Made by a program: the position numbers and the translations under genes
The notes under the pieces: generated by a model
What the model was told of the DNA's origin: nothing
Database searches by the model: none
The model's input: the letters and a program-made list of their open reading frames with translations, nothing else
Shown: in pieces, positions 8,810 to 18,392 of the stretch
Layout of the letters: each line of letters begins with the position of its first letter
How positions within the stretch are numbered: the first letter of the stretch is position 1
Assembly: GCA_031216445.1 (NCBI GenBank)
Contig: CM062209.1
Location: 23,175,001-23,239,000, forward strand
Length of the DNA: 64,000 bases
Reading direction: 5' to 3'
Origin: Lateolabrax maculatus
Taxonomy: Eukaryota; Chordata; Actinopteri; Acropomatiformes; Lateolabracidae

Positions 8810-9520
8810 GACTCTCCACTTCTTCTGTCCCACCGGACTCTCTCATTTCTCCGACCAGGGTTCTTCTGACTTTTTTTTTTTTTTCTCATTTGTCCCACCA
8901 GAAATGTTCTGTCCGACCGGACTTCTTTTGTCCCACTGGGCTCTCTCAATTCTCCGACCAGGGTTCTTTCATCTATCTGACTTTTTTTTTTTTTTTTTTC
9001 ATTTGTCCCACCAGAAATGTTCTGTCCGACCGGACTTCTTTTGTCCCACCGGGCTCTCTCATTTCTCCGACCAGGGTTTTTTCATCCTATCTGACTTTTT
9101 TTTTTCCTCATTTGTCCCACCAGAAATGTTCATCTGTCCGACCGGACTTCTTTTGTCCCACCGGGCTCTCTCATTTCTCCGACCAGGGTTTTTTCATCCT
9201 ATTTGACTTTTTTTTCCTTTTTTTTCTCATTTGTCCCACCAGAAATGTTCATCTGTCCGACCGGACTTCTTTTGTCCCACCGGGCTCTCTCATTTCTCCG
9301 ACCGGGGTTCTTCTGACTTTTTTTTTTTTTTTTTTTTCCCTCATTTGTCCCACCAGAAATGTTCACCTGTCCGACCGGACTTCTTTTGTCCCACCGGGCT
9401 CTCTCAATTCTCCGACCAAGGTTCTTTCATCTATCTGGCTTTTTTTTTTCTCATTTGTCTCACCAGAAATGTTCATCTGTCCGACTGGACTTCTTTTGTC
9501 CCACAGGACTCTCTCATCGG
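8810..9520. repeat. ~113-bp minisatellite with T-tracts
   Basis: TCATTTGTCCCACCAGAAAT recurs at 8886, 8999, 9108, 9227, 9341 and 9451. Each copy contains a T run of variable length that accounts for the 109-119 bp spacing. Open frames here follow the repeat and are not called as genes. Confidence 0.82.
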
Positions 9521-10375
9521 GTCGCCGAGGCCAGCCAGGCGCTGGGAGGAACGAGGGTGAGAAGGAGAAGAGGAGAGAAAAAAAAAAAGGAGAAGAAGTA
9601 TAAGGACGAGGCGAAGGACGATGGGAAAGTGGAGGTGCGACGCCTCGTCGGGCCTCCGAGGCAGGCCGCGCGCCGGGAGGAACGAGGGCCAGGCGAGGGA
9701 CAGCGAGAAAGGCGAAGAGGAGAGGGAAAAAAAGGAGAAGAAGTACAAGGACGAGGCGAAGGACGAGGGGAAAGTGGAGGTGCCACGCCTCGTCGGGCCT
9801 CCGAGGCAGGCCGCGCGCCGGGAGGAACGAGGGCCAGGCGAGGGACAGCGAGAAAGGCGAAGAGGAGAGGGAAAAAAGGAGAAGAAGTAGAAGGACGAGG
9901 CGAAGGACGAGGGGAAAGTGAAGGGGCCACGCTTCGTCGGGCCTCCGAGGCAGGCCGTGCGCCGGGGGGAACGAGGGCGTGCGGAGGGACAGCGAGAAAG
10001 GCGAAGAGGAGGGGGAAGAAAAGGAGAAGAAGTAGAAGGACGAGGCGAAGGACGAGTGGAAAGTGGAGGGGCCACACTTCGTCGGGCCTCCGAGGGAGGC
10101 CGCGCACCGGGAGGAACGAGGGCGTGCGGAGGGACAGCGAGAAAGGCGAAGAGGAGAGGGACAAAAAGGAGAAGAAGTAGAAGGACGAGGCGAAGGACGT
10201 GAGGAAGGAGAGGGGCGACGCCTCGTCGGGTCGCGGAGGCCCGCCGCGCGCTGGGAGGAACGAGGGCGAGAAGGAGAAGAGGTAGGAGGACGAGGAGAAG
10301 GACGAGTGGGAAGTGGAGGGGCCACGCATCGTCGGGTCACGGAGGCCCGCTGCTCGCGGGAGGAACGTGGGTGAG
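9520..10375. repeat. ~145-bp purine-rich minisatellite
   Basis: GGCCTCCGAGG recurs at about 9651, 9796, 9940 and 10085, with degenerate copies to 10375. Fewer copies, reverse-complemented, are in the two element fragments (22030-22314 and 59890-60326). Confidence 0.82.
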
Positions 10376-10401
10376 GGGGGGTCTTTTAAAAATCGATTTC
10401 C

Positions 10402-10465
10402 CGTGTAACTCCAGGAGAAGAACACTGGCTCCCAGTGTAACTCCAGGAGAAGAACACTGGCTCCT
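10402..10465. repeat. Short tandem duplication
   Basis: GTGTAACTCCAGGAGAAGAA is present twice, at 10402 and 10438, each copy ending ACACTGGCTCC. Fragment 1 has both copies and fragment 2 only one. Confidence 0.7.
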
Positions 10466-10518
10466 TGTGGCCGTGAGAGAAAAACCGTCCAGTTCAGGCA
10501 GCTATGTGCACATTCCTG

Positions 10519-10532
10519 CCAGCAGGAGGCAC
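10519..10532 (+). promoter_or_regulatory. CTCF-like motif in element
   Basis: CCAGCAGGAGGCAC matches 13 of 14 positions of the CTCF core. It is retained in both element fragments on the opposite strand (21845-21858 and 59740-59753). Binding is inference. Confidence 0.4.
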
Positions 10533-10839
10533 AAGAGCGTGCGGAGGCGGAGAGAGTGACAGTGAGAAGAAGAAGAAGAAGAAGAAGAAGAACAAGAAGA
10601 ACAAGAAGAAGGAGGACAAGGGGAAGGACGAGTGGAAGGAGAGGAGCGACGGGTCGCGGAGGCCCGACGCTCGCGGGGAGGAAGAAGAAGAACAAGAAGA
10701 AGAAGAAGAAGAAGAAGAAGAAGGGGATGAGTCACACATAAAATCCCCTATAGTGGGAAAATGTTCAGAAGCAGATGATGACTCGCGCAACAGAAACCTC
10801 CAAAAAAACATCCAGTGAGAAAATGTCCAACTGATCATG

Positions 10840-10841
10840 AG

Positions 10842-10877
<36 letters not shown>
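10840..10877 (+). repeat. (CA)n microsatellite
   Basis: CACACA run of about 37 bp. It is absent at the matching place in the two fragments, so it expanded here or was lost there. Confidence 0.85.
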
Positions 10878-10880
<3 letters not shown>

Positions 10881-10996
10881 TAAGACACGATGAGATGAGG
10901 AACGGGGCTGAAGAAATGATAATGATGAGGAGGTGGCAGCAGCAGCAGCAGCAGCAGCAGCGGTTTGCCTGGAGACCACATGAACGTCTCTGGGAG

Positions 10997-11006
10997 CATA
11001 AAAATA
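10997..11006 (+). promoter_or_regulatory. TATA-like box of accessory gene
   Basis: CATAAAAATA lies 45 bp upstream of the accessory ATG. It is conserved in both fragments. It implies a very short 5' leader if used. Confidence 0.35.
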
Positions 11007-11041
11007 AAAAAAGACGTGACCCTCTGCTCTGCCTAGTAGCC

Positions 11042-11587
11042 ATGGGAATGTACGCTTTCGTCGACCACTTTGACAACTTTAACCAGTTCATCCGCATGTC
11101 TCCGGATCAGTGCCGGCTCTACGGTCCCGAGTTTGTCGTCAGGTACGCCAAATTGCATGCCAAATTGCACGCCGGGATAGAGGCGCAGTGCGCTAACCCA
11201 TTCTCCGCGCTCGACGACTTTGGGCCGTACGACGTGGTGGACGGGGAGCCCGAAGAAGAAGGAAAAGTAGAAGCAGGAGAAGCAGGAGCACGAGCAGAAG
11301 AAGCACGAGCAGAAGTAGAAGGAAAAGTAGAAGCAGGAGAATCAGGAGAAGCAGGAGCACGAGCAGAAGAAGAAGAAAAAGAAGAAGAAGAAGAAAAAGA
11401 AGAAAAAGGACAAGGAGTCCAGCCTCGTTCGGCGCTGATACGCGGCGGCGGCGGTCTCATCCCCTGCACGGAAGAGTTCTGCTGGGACGACGGCTTCAAC
11501 GATGCTCAGACGATCCAGGTCTGCTCGCACCCCGTCGGCACGTGCGACGCCATACAGAGATGGTCCCGGCGAAATGTACACAACTGA
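11042..11587 (+). CDS. Unrecognised accessory protein of piggyBac-like element
   Basis: This ORF predicts 181 residues. I do not recognise the protein. I chose the ATG at 11042 because it sits in an ideal context (GCCATGG). A longer open frame from 10895 is not conserved: an A run upstream differs by one base in the other copies. Residues 1-66 are nearly invariant between copies and rich in Phe, Tyr and His (begins MGMYAFVDHFDNFNQF). The middle is an acidic Glu/Ala/Arg repeat region of variable length. The last 45 residues are again conserved, with CTEEFCWDDGF and four cysteines in all. All length differences between the three copies are multiples of three. An AATAAA at 11624 follows the stop. 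A role in transposition or regulation is possible but unsupported. Confidence 0.65.
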   Translation: MGMYAFVDHFDNFNQFIRMSPDQCRLYGPEFVVRYAKLHAKLHAGIEAQCANPFSALDDFGPYDVVDGEPEEEGKVEAGEAGARAEEARAEVEGKVEAGESGEAGARAEEEEKEEEEEKEEKGQGVQPRSALIRGGGGLIPCTEEFCWDDGFNDAQTIQVCSHPVGTCDAIQRWSRRNVHN

Positions 11588-11623
11588 ATTGAACTGAACT
11601 GAACTAAAACAATGGATAACTAA

Positions 11624-11629
11624 AATAAA
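11624..11629 (+). terminator. Polyadenylation signal of accessory gene
   Basis: AATAAA lies 37 bp after the stop codon, followed by GTTTGTGTC about 25 bp later. A second AATAAA at 11862 belongs to a tandem duplicate of this region. Confidence 0.6.
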
Positions 11630-12060
11630 GTAGTGGCTCTGTGATACCAAGCGTTTGTGTCATTATTTCCTTTATTCTGTTTCTTACTCTGTTTCTATCA
11701 TTAAAAAAAATAAAAGAAAACAAAAGATGACTGCTTCAAGAATCACAAATGTCATGCCCATACGCCTGCTCACACAAAGGAATGTTTTTTTTTTGGACGC
11801 CGGGTCACATCGACCCAGAGGACGACGCGAGGGCTGCTACTACTGCTACTACTACTACTACAATAAAGTAGCGGCTCTGCGATATGAATGTATCATATGT
11901 TTGTGTCATCCTTTTCCTTTATTCTGTTTCTTACTCTGTTCCTATTGTCAAGAAACAAACTAAAAACAAAAGATAACCGCTTCAAGAATCGCAAATGTCA
12001 TGCATAACAACATTTACATACACAGAAGGACATTTTCGGCCACCGGGTCACCTCGACCCA

Positions 12061-12076
12061 GAGGACAACACAAGGG
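12061..12076 (-). repeat. Right terminal inverted repeat of element
   Basis: On the - strand it reads CCCTTGTGTTGTCCTC, directly against TTAA 12077-12080. The downstream sequence GGTGGACAAATCTCTGCAAG is the normal continuation of the miR-430 promoter module. Confidence 0.75.
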
Positions 12077-12193
12077 TTAAGGTGGACAAATCTCTGCAAG
12101 AAACACCACTTCCTCTGCAAGTGGGGCAGAAAAACAAGCAACACCTGGATTATGGAGAAACTCTTAGGCAACAAAGCTTGCCAACTGTAAGTC

Positions 12194-12273
12194 TGTATTA
12201 TTGACCCAACTTGAGCATTGAGTTGTGTTTGAATACAGTTAAGTGCTACTTGTTGGTGCGGTTGTACATGACA
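12194..12273 (+). ncRNA. mir430: miR-430 hairpin type II
   Basis: Mature starts at 12240. It carries TTGGTG instead of TTGGGG in the 3' half. The seed is intact. It is the first hairpin after the transposon. Confidence 0.82.
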
Positions 12274-12323
12274 AATGCTGCAGACTGTAACTGAAGACAG
12301 ATTTCATTTGAATTACATTCAGA

Positions 12324-12385
12324 TCACCTCAAATGGGGACACTGATGATTCTTGTGTTCATAAGTGCTTCTCTTTGGGGTTGTCT
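12324..12385 (+). ncRNA. mir430c: miR-430c hairpin (type III)
   Basis: Mature starts at 12361. The 5' arm carries GGGGACACT for GGAGACACT. Confidence 0.9.
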
Positions 12386-12460
12386 TGGTTGTGAATTCTT
12401 CAGCTAACATATAACTGGACAAATGCATCATTTTCACATGACTAACTAAATGCATTACTT

Positions 12461-12542
12461 GTCACCAACACTACCAAAACAAGAGCACTGACTTGAATTG
12501 TGAATGCAGTAAGTGCTACTTGTTGGGGTAGTTTTGCTGACC
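12461..12542 (+). ncRNA. mir430: miR-430 hairpin type IV
   Basis: Mature starts at 12510: TAAGTGCTACTTGTTGGGGT. The 5' arm CTACCAAAACAAGAGCACT pairs with one bulge, and the base is GTCA/TGAC. Reference copy of type IV. Confidence 0.9.
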
Positions 12543-12633
12543 TCTGAATTCCAAGGTTCCCTTCACATAATTCATCAGGATAGCAATTCTAGGTCAGCTC
12601 TTACTGGGTTAAGAATACATTTATTGTACCTCA

Positions 12634-12711
12634 TCAGTATTCCCCTGACATGAGCATTGACTTGAATTTTGAATTCAGTAAGTGCTACTTGTTGGGGCAG
12701 TTTTAATTGAC
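12634..12711 (+). ncRNA. mir430: miR-430 hairpin type V
   Basis: Mature starts at 12679: TAAGTGCTACTTGTTGGGGC followed by AG. The 5' arm is CCCCTGACATGAGCATT, with a TCA/TGA base. Reference copy of type V. Confidence 0.88.
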
Positions 12712-12768
12712 AAAAGCAACTGAATGCATTGGTAGACCTTTTTTTTTATTACAGAAATCAGTCTCAGA

Positions 12769-12830
12769 TAACTTCAAATGGAGACACTAATGATTCTTGT
12801 GTTCATAAGTGCTTCTCTTTGGGGTTGTCT
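12769..12830 (+). ncRNA. mir430c: miR-430c hairpin (type III)
   Basis: Mature starts at 12806. This is the second miR-430c of the II-III-IV-V-III run, with 5' arm flank AACTTC instead of CACCTC. Confidence 0.88.
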
Positions 12831-13728
12831 TGGATGTGAATTCTTCAGCTAACATATAACTGGACAAATGCATAATTTTTGTAGTCACATTCTAGAATTG
12901 CAGGACAAGAAAATAGAGACCTGCGCTTTGAAGTTGGGGTTGGATTCCGTACTGAAGCCCTACATTCCCTAAACTAAATCTGCCTCTTTGTATTGCTTTA
13001 AACTACTGCTGATAAAACATCAACTGGACATGCATCATCAACTGACGTGCATCAAGTAAAGTCTTTAAGATGATCCTCATCTGTTCATCAAGTACAATGA
13101 CTTCCTTTGTTACCCTAGCATTGCCAACACCATTGAGACTTCATAAAAAGAAGGCGGAGTTGGGTGGAAATGGATGCATTCAGTATTTAAGATGGACAAA
13201 TCTCTGCAAGAAACACCCCTTCCTCTGCAAGCGGGGCACAAAGATGATGATCCTCATCTGTTCATCAAGTACAATGATTTCCTTTGTTAACGTAGCATGG
13301 CCAACACCATTGAAACTTCATAAAAAAGAAAGCAGAGTTGGGTGGAAATGGCTGCATTCAGTATTTAAGATGGACAAATCTCTGCAAGGATTTGTAGTCA
13401 CATTCTAGAATTGCAGGACAAGAAAATAGAATAATGCGCTTTGATGTTGGGGTTGGATTCCGTACTGAAGCCATACAATCCCTAAACTAAATCTGCCTCT
13501 TTGTGTTGCTTTTAAACTACTGCTGATAAAACATCAGCTGGACACTGCCAATGACGTGCATCAAGTAAAGTCTTTAAGATGATTTAAGATGATCCTCATC
13601 TGTTCATCAAGTAGAATGACTTCCTTTTTTAACGTAGCATTGCCAACACCATTGAAACTTTATAAAAAAAGAAGGCGGAGTTGGGTGGAAATGGCTGCAT
13701 TCAGTATTTAAGATGGACAAATCTCTGC

Positions 13729-13794
13729 AAGTATCCTAACACAAACACTAACTTTGGTTTCAATGCAGTAAGTGCTTTTTTGTTGGGGTAGTTT
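13729..13794 (+). ncRNA. mir430: miR-430 hairpin type I
   Basis: Mature starts at 13769: TAAGTGC, six T, GTTGGGGTAG. The 5' arm CCTAACACAAACACT pairs with it. This copy follows the promoter module directly (GCAAGTATCC) and lacks the longer GGTCA base. Confidence 0.85.
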
Positions 13795-14155
13795 TGCTGA
13801 CCTCTGCATCTTCAGGTGTGAGCTGTGTGCCATTTGAAAACTTCAGTAAGAGATACACTTAATTTGTAGTCACATTCTAGAATTGCAGGACAAGAAAATA
13901 GAATAATGCGCTTTGATGTTGGGGTTGGATTCCGTACTGAAGCCCTACATTCCCTAAACTATATCTGCCTCTTTGTGTTGCTTTTAAACTACTGCTGATG
14001 AAACATCAACTGGACGCTGCCAATGAGGTGCATCAAGTAAAGTCTTCGGAGGCTAAGTGACCACTTATCAACTGCTAATGCCCTGCATGAATTTAAGATG
14101 ATCCTCATCTGTTCATCAAGTACAAAGTCTTCCAGACAACACCATTGAAACTTCA

Positions 14156-14198
14156 TATAAAAGAGGCGGAGCTGGGTGGAAACGGCTGCATTCAGTAT
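14156..14198 (+). promoter_or_regulatory. miR-430 promoter, TATA type
   Basis: TATAAAAG 14156-14163 with TCAGTA 36 bp further. It drives the II-III-IV-V-III run from 14316. TTTAAGGTGG here is the intact form of the transposon target site. Confidence 0.65.
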
Positions 14199-14315
14199 TT
14201 AAGGTGGACAAATCTCTGCAAGAAACACCACTTCCTCTGCAAATGGGGCAGAAAAACAAGCAACACCTGGATTATGGAGAAACTCTTAGGCAACAAAGCT
14301 TGCCAACTGTAAGTC

Positions 14316-14395
14316 TGTCATATTGACCCAACTTGAGCATTGAGTTGTGTTTGAATACAGTTAAGTGCTACTTGTTGGGGCGGTTGTACATGACA
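14316..14395 (+). ncRNA. mir430: miR-430 hairpin type II
   Basis: Mature starts at 14362. Intact type II. Confidence 0.9.
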
Positions 14396-14445
14396 AATGC
14401 TGCAGACTGTAACTGAAGACAGATTTCATTTGAATTACATTCAGA

Positions 14446-14507
14446 TCACCTCAAATGGAGACACTGATGATTCTTGTGTTCATAAGTGCTTCTCTTTGGG
14501 GTTGTCT
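14446..14507 (+). ncRNA. mir430c: miR-430c hairpin (type III)
   Basis: Mature starts at 14483. Intact. Confidence 0.92.
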
Positions 14508-14582
14508 TGGTTGTGAATTCTTCAGGTAACATATAACTGGACAAATGCATCATTTTCACATGACTAACTAAATGCATTACTT

Positions 14583-14664
14583 GTCACCAACACTACCAAA
14601 ACAAGAGCACTGACTTGAATTGTGAATGCAGTAAGTGCTACTTGTTGGGGTAGTTTTGCTGACC
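14583..14664 (+). ncRNA. mir430: miR-430 hairpin type IV
   Basis: Mature starts at 14632. Intact. Confidence 0.9.
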
Positions 14665-14755
14665 TCTGAAGTCCCAGGTTCCCTTCACATAATTCATCAG
14701 GATAGCAATTCTAGGTCAGCTCTTACTGGGTTAAGAATACATTTATTGTACCTCA

Positions 14756-14833
14756 TCAGTATTCCCCTGACATGAGCATTGACTTGAAATTTGAATTCAG
14801 TAAGTGCTACTTGTTGGGGCAGTTTTAATTGAC
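14756..14833 (+). ncRNA. mir430: miR-430 hairpin type V
   Basis: Mature starts at 14801. Intact. Confidence 0.88.
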
Positions 14834-14889
14834 AAAAGCAACTGAATGCATTGGTAGACCTTTTTTTTATTACAGAAATCAGTCTCAGA

Positions 14890-14951
14890 TAACTTCAAAT
14901 GGAGACACTAATGATTCTTGTGTTCATAAGTGCTTCTCTTTGGGGTTGTCT
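14890..14951 (+). ncRNA. mir430c: miR-430c hairpin (type III)
   Basis: Mature starts at 14927. Intact, with AACTTC flank. Confidence 0.9.
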
Positions 14952-15340
14952 TGGATGTGAATTCTTCAGCTAACATATAACTGGACAAATGCATCATTTT
15001 TGTAGTCACATTCTAGAATTGCAGGACAAGAAAATAGAGACCTGCGCTTTGAAGTTGGGGTTAGATTCCGTACTGAAGCCCTACATTCCCTAAACTAAAT
15101 CTGCCTCTTTGTATTGCTTTAAACTACTGCTGATAAAACATCAACTGGACATGCATCATCAACTGACGTGCATCAAGTAAAGTCTTTAAGATGATTTAAG
15201 ATGATCCTCATCTGTTCATCAAGTAGAATGACTTCCTTTTTTAACGTAGCATTGCCAACACCATTGAAACTTCGTAAAAAAAGAAGGCGGAGTTGGGTGG
15301 AAATGGCTGCATTCAGTATTTAAGATGGACAAATCTCTGC

Positions 15341-15406
15341 AAGTATCCTAACACAAACACTAACTTTGGTTTCAATGCAGTAAGTGCTTTTTTGTTGGGG
15401 TAGCTT
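15341..15406 (+). ncRNA. mir430: miR-430 hairpin type I
   Basis: Mature starts at 15381. Short-stem form after a promoter copy whose TATA is degraded to CGTAAAA. Confidence 0.85.
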
Positions 15407-15686
15407 TGCTGACCTCTGCATCTTCGGGTGTGAGCTGTGTGCCATTTGAAAACTTCAGTAAGAGATACACTTAATTTGTAGTCACATTCTAGAATTGCAG
15501 GACAAGAAAATAGAGACCTGCGCTTTGAAGTTGGGGTTGGATTCCGTACTGAAGCCCTACATTCCCTAAACTAAATCTGCCTCTTTGTATTGCTTTAAAC
15601 TACTGCTGATAAAACATCAACACACAACAAGCAAAACCTTGACTATGGAGAAACTTTTAGGCAACAAAGCTTGCCAACTGTAAGTC

Positions 15687-15766
15687 TGTCATATTGACCC
15701 AACTTGAGCATTGAGTTGTGTTTGAATACAGTTAAGTGCTACTTGTTGGGGCGGTTGTACATGACA
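15687..15766 (+). ncRNA. mir430: miR-430 hairpin type II
   Basis: Mature starts at 15733. Intact. Confidence 0.9.
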
Positions 15767-15816
15767 AATGCTGCAGACTGTAACTGAAGACAGATTTCAT
15801 TTGAAATACATTCAGA

Positions 15817-15878
15817 TCACCTCACATGGAGACACTAATGATTCTTGTGTTCATAAGTGCTTCTCTTTGGGGTTGTCT
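15817..15878 (+). ncRNA. mir430c: miR-430c hairpin (type III)
   Basis: Mature starts at 15854. The 5' arm has CACATGG for CAAATGG. Confidence 0.9.
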
Positions 15879-15945
15879 TGGATGTGAAAAGATTGAAGAT
15901 GATTGAAATTCCTTCCAGAAAGCTGATTCAGAGACACATTTCAGT

Positions 15946-16018
15946 GAGAAGTGCATTTCAACTTGAGCAACCCTCTGACTTCACTACCAAGAAAGTGCTA
16001 TATAGTTGGGGTGTTAAT
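15946..16018 (+). ncRNA. mir430: miR-430b-like hairpin (type VI)
   Basis: Mature starts at 15992: AAAGTGCTATATAGTTGGGG. The stem pairs GTGCATTTCAACTTGAGCA with TGCTATATAGTTGGGGTG across a loop of about 25 nt. Reference copy of type VI. Confidence 0.8.
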
Positions 16019-16071
16019 CTTCTTTGTTTATCAGTGCAATACTGTTTTTTTGCTCATCAAGGTCTAGATTT

Positions 16072-16154
16072 GGTCAATAATAGTACCCTAACACAAACAC
16101 TAACTTTGGTTTCAATGCAGTAAGTGCTTTTTTGTTGGGGTAGTTTTGCTGACC
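16072..16154 (+). ncRNA. mir430: miR-430 hairpin type I, long stem
   Basis: Mature starts at 16121. The stem is extended to GGTCA/TGACC. Follows type VI. Confidence 0.9.
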
Positions 16155-16465
16155 TCTGCATCTTCAGGTGTGAGCTGTGTGCCATTTGAAAACTTCAGTA
16201 AGAGATACACTTAATTTGTAGTCACATTCTAGAATTGCAGGACAAGAAAATAGAGTACTGCGCTTTGATGTTGGGGTTGGATTCCGTACTGAAGCCCTAC
16301 ATTCCCTGAACTAAATCTGCCTCTTTGTGTTGCTTTTAAACTACTGCTGATAAAACATCAACTGGACATGCATCATCAACTGACGTGCATCAAGTAAAGT
16401 CTTTAAGATGATCCTCATCTGTTCATCAAGTACAAAGTCTTCCAGACAACACCACTGAAACTTCA

Positions 16466-16508
16466 TATAAAAGAGGCGGAGCTGGGTGGAAACGGCTGCA
16501 TTCAGTAT
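16466..16508 (+). promoter_or_regulatory. miR-430 promoter, TATA type
   Basis: TATAAAAG 16466-16473. A second promoter copy (CATAAAAAAG at 16641) follows directly, so promoters are stacked. Confidence 0.6.
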
Positions 16509-17050
16509 TTAAGATGGACAAATCTCTGCAAGAGACACCACTTCCTCTGCAAGTGGGGCACAAAGATGATGATCCTCATCTGTTCATCAAGTACAATGAT
16601 TTCCTTTGTTAACGTAGCATTGCCAACGCCATTGACACTTCATAAAAAAGGAGGCAGAGTTGGGTGGAAATGGCTGCATTCAGTATTTAAGATGGACAAA
16701 TCTCTGCAAGAATTTGTAGTCACATTCTAGAATTGCAGGACAAGAAAATAGAATAATGCGCTTTGATGTTGGGGTTGGATTCCGTACTGAAGCCATACAA
16801 TCCCTAAACTAAATCTGCCTCTTTGTGTTGCTTTTAAACTACTGCTGATAAAACATCAGCTGGACACTGCCAATGACGTGCATCAAGTAAAGTCTTTAAG
16901 ATTATTTAAGATGATCCTCATCTGTTCATCAAGTAGAATGACTTCCTTTTTTAACGTAGCATTGCCAACACCATTGAAACTTCATAAAAAAAGAAGGCGG
17001 AGTTGGGTGGAAATGGCTGCATTTAGTATTTAAGATGGACAAATCTCTGC

Positions 17051-17116
17051 AAGTATCCTAACACAAACACTAACTTTGGTTTCAATGCAGTAAGTGCTTT
17101 TTTATTGGGGTAGCTT
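17051..17116 (+). ncRNA. mir430: miR-430 hairpin type I variant
   Basis: Mature starts at 17091. ATTGGGG replaces GTTGGGG in the 3' half. The seed is intact. Confidence 0.83.
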
Positions 17117-17476
17117 TGCTGACCTCTGCATCTTCAGGTGTGAGCTGTGTGCCATTTGAAAACTTCAGTAAGAGATACACTTAATTTGTAGTCACATTCT
17201 AGAATTGCAGGACAAGAAAATAGAGTACTGCGCTTTGATGTTGGGGTTGGATTCCGTACTGAAGCCCTACATTCCCTAAACTAAATCTGCCTCTTTGTAT
17301 TGCTTTAAACTACTGCTGATGAAACATCAACTGGACGCTGCCAATGAGGTGCATCAAGTAAAGTCTTCGGAGGGTAAGTGACCACTTATCAACTGCTAAT
17401 GCCCTGCATGAATTTAAGATGATCCTCATCTGTTCATCAAGTACAAAGTCTTCCAGACAACACCATTGAAACTTCA

Positions 17477-17519
17477 TATAAAAGAGGCGGAGCTGGGTGG
17501 AAATGGCTGCATTTAGTAT
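17477..17519 (+). promoter_or_regulatory. miR-430 promoter, TATA type
   Basis: TATAAAAG 17477-17484 is followed by a weaker promoter copy at 17652 before the next hairpin. Confidence 0.6.
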
Positions 17520-17741
17520 TTAAGATGGACAAATCTCTGCAAGAAACACCCCTTCCTCTGCAAGCGGGGCACAAAGATGATGATCCTCATCTGTTCATCA
17601 AGTACAATGATTTCCTTTGTTAATGTAGCATGGCCAACACCATTGAAACTTCATAAAAAAGAAAGCAGAGTTGGGTGGAAATGGCTGCATTCAGTATTTA
17701 AGATGGACAAATCTCTGCAAGAATTTATTTATTGTACCTCA

Positions 17742-17819
17742 TCAGTATTCCCCTGACATGAGCATTGACTTGAAATTTGAATTCAGTAAGTGCTACTTGT
17801 TGGGGCAGTTTTAATTGAC
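17742..17819 (+). ncRNA. mir430: miR-430 hairpin type V
   Basis: Mature starts at 17787. A recombinant junction (GAATTTATTTATTG) places type V directly after a promoter, with II, III and IV missing. Confidence 0.87.
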
Positions 17820-17876
17820 AAAAGCAACTGAATGCATTGGTAGACCTTTTTTTTTATTACAGAAATCAGTCTCAGA

Positions 17877-17938
17877 TAACTTCAAATGGAGACACTAATG
17901 ATTCTTGTGTTCATAAGTGCTTCTCTTTGGGGTTGTCT
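17877..17938 (+). ncRNA. mir430c: miR-430c hairpin (type III)
   Basis: Mature starts at 17914. Intact. Confidence 0.9.
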
Positions 17939-18326
17939 TGGATGTGAATTCTTCAGCTAACATATAACTGGACAAATGCATCATTTTTGTGGTCACATTC
18001 TAGAATTGCAGGACAAGAAAATAGAGACCTGCGCTTTGAAGTTGGGGTTGGATTCCGTACTGAAGCCCTACATTCCCTAAACTAAATCTGCCTCTTTGTA
18101 TTGCTTTAAACTACTGCTGATAAAACATCAACTGGACATGCATCATCAACTGACGTGCATCAAGTAAAGTCTTTAAGATGATTTAAGATGATCCTCATCT
18201 GTTCATCAAGTACAATGACTTCCTTTGTTACCCTAGCATTGCCAACACCATTGAGACTTCATAAAAAAGAAGGCGGAGTTGGGTGGAAATGGATGCATTC
18301 AGTATTTAAGATGGACAAATCTCTGC

Positions 18327-18392
18327 AAGTATCCTAACACAAACACTAACTTTGGTTTCAATGCAGTAAGTGCTTTTTTGTTGGGGTAGTTT
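18327..18392 (+). ncRNA. mir430: miR-430 hairpin type I
   Basis: Mature starts at 18367. Short-stem form. Confidence 0.85.

Larger units (their letters stand above)
2789..12076. mobile_element. Complete piggyBac-like DNA transposon, 9,288 bp
   Basis: TTAA flanks both ends (2785-2788 and 12077-12080). The ends begin CCCTCCTGTCGCCC on the left and, on the - strand, CCCTTGTGTTGTCC on the right: imperfect inverted repeats with the CCC start typical of piggyBac. Subterminal palindromes occur at both ends (GGTCA-AAC-TGACC on the left, GGGTC-GAGGT-GACCC on the right). Uninterrupted modules such as 14170-14240 show the empty site, with one TTAA and nothing else missing. It encodes a - strand transposase and a + strand accessory gene. 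The rest is minisatellite and triplet repeat, which makes it unusually long for the superfamily. Confidence 0.9.
11600..12076 (+). repeat. Duplicated right-end region
   Basis: The terminal segment from the polyadenylation signal to the CCGGGTCACCTCGACCCAGA palindrome and GGG end is present in two or more diverged copies. An internal end-like sequence lies at 11795-11832. Only the outer copy abuts TTAA. Confidence 0.7.

Noticed and set aside
8890..10695. Long open frames of 237-393 codons in the element interior
   Set aside because: They follow minisatellites and triplet tracts, overlap on both strands, and have no domain or conserved counterpart in the fragments.
10895..11041. N-terminal extension of the accessory protein with a Gln tract
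   Set aside because: The extension is open only in the complete element. A one-base difference in an A run breaks it in both fragments.
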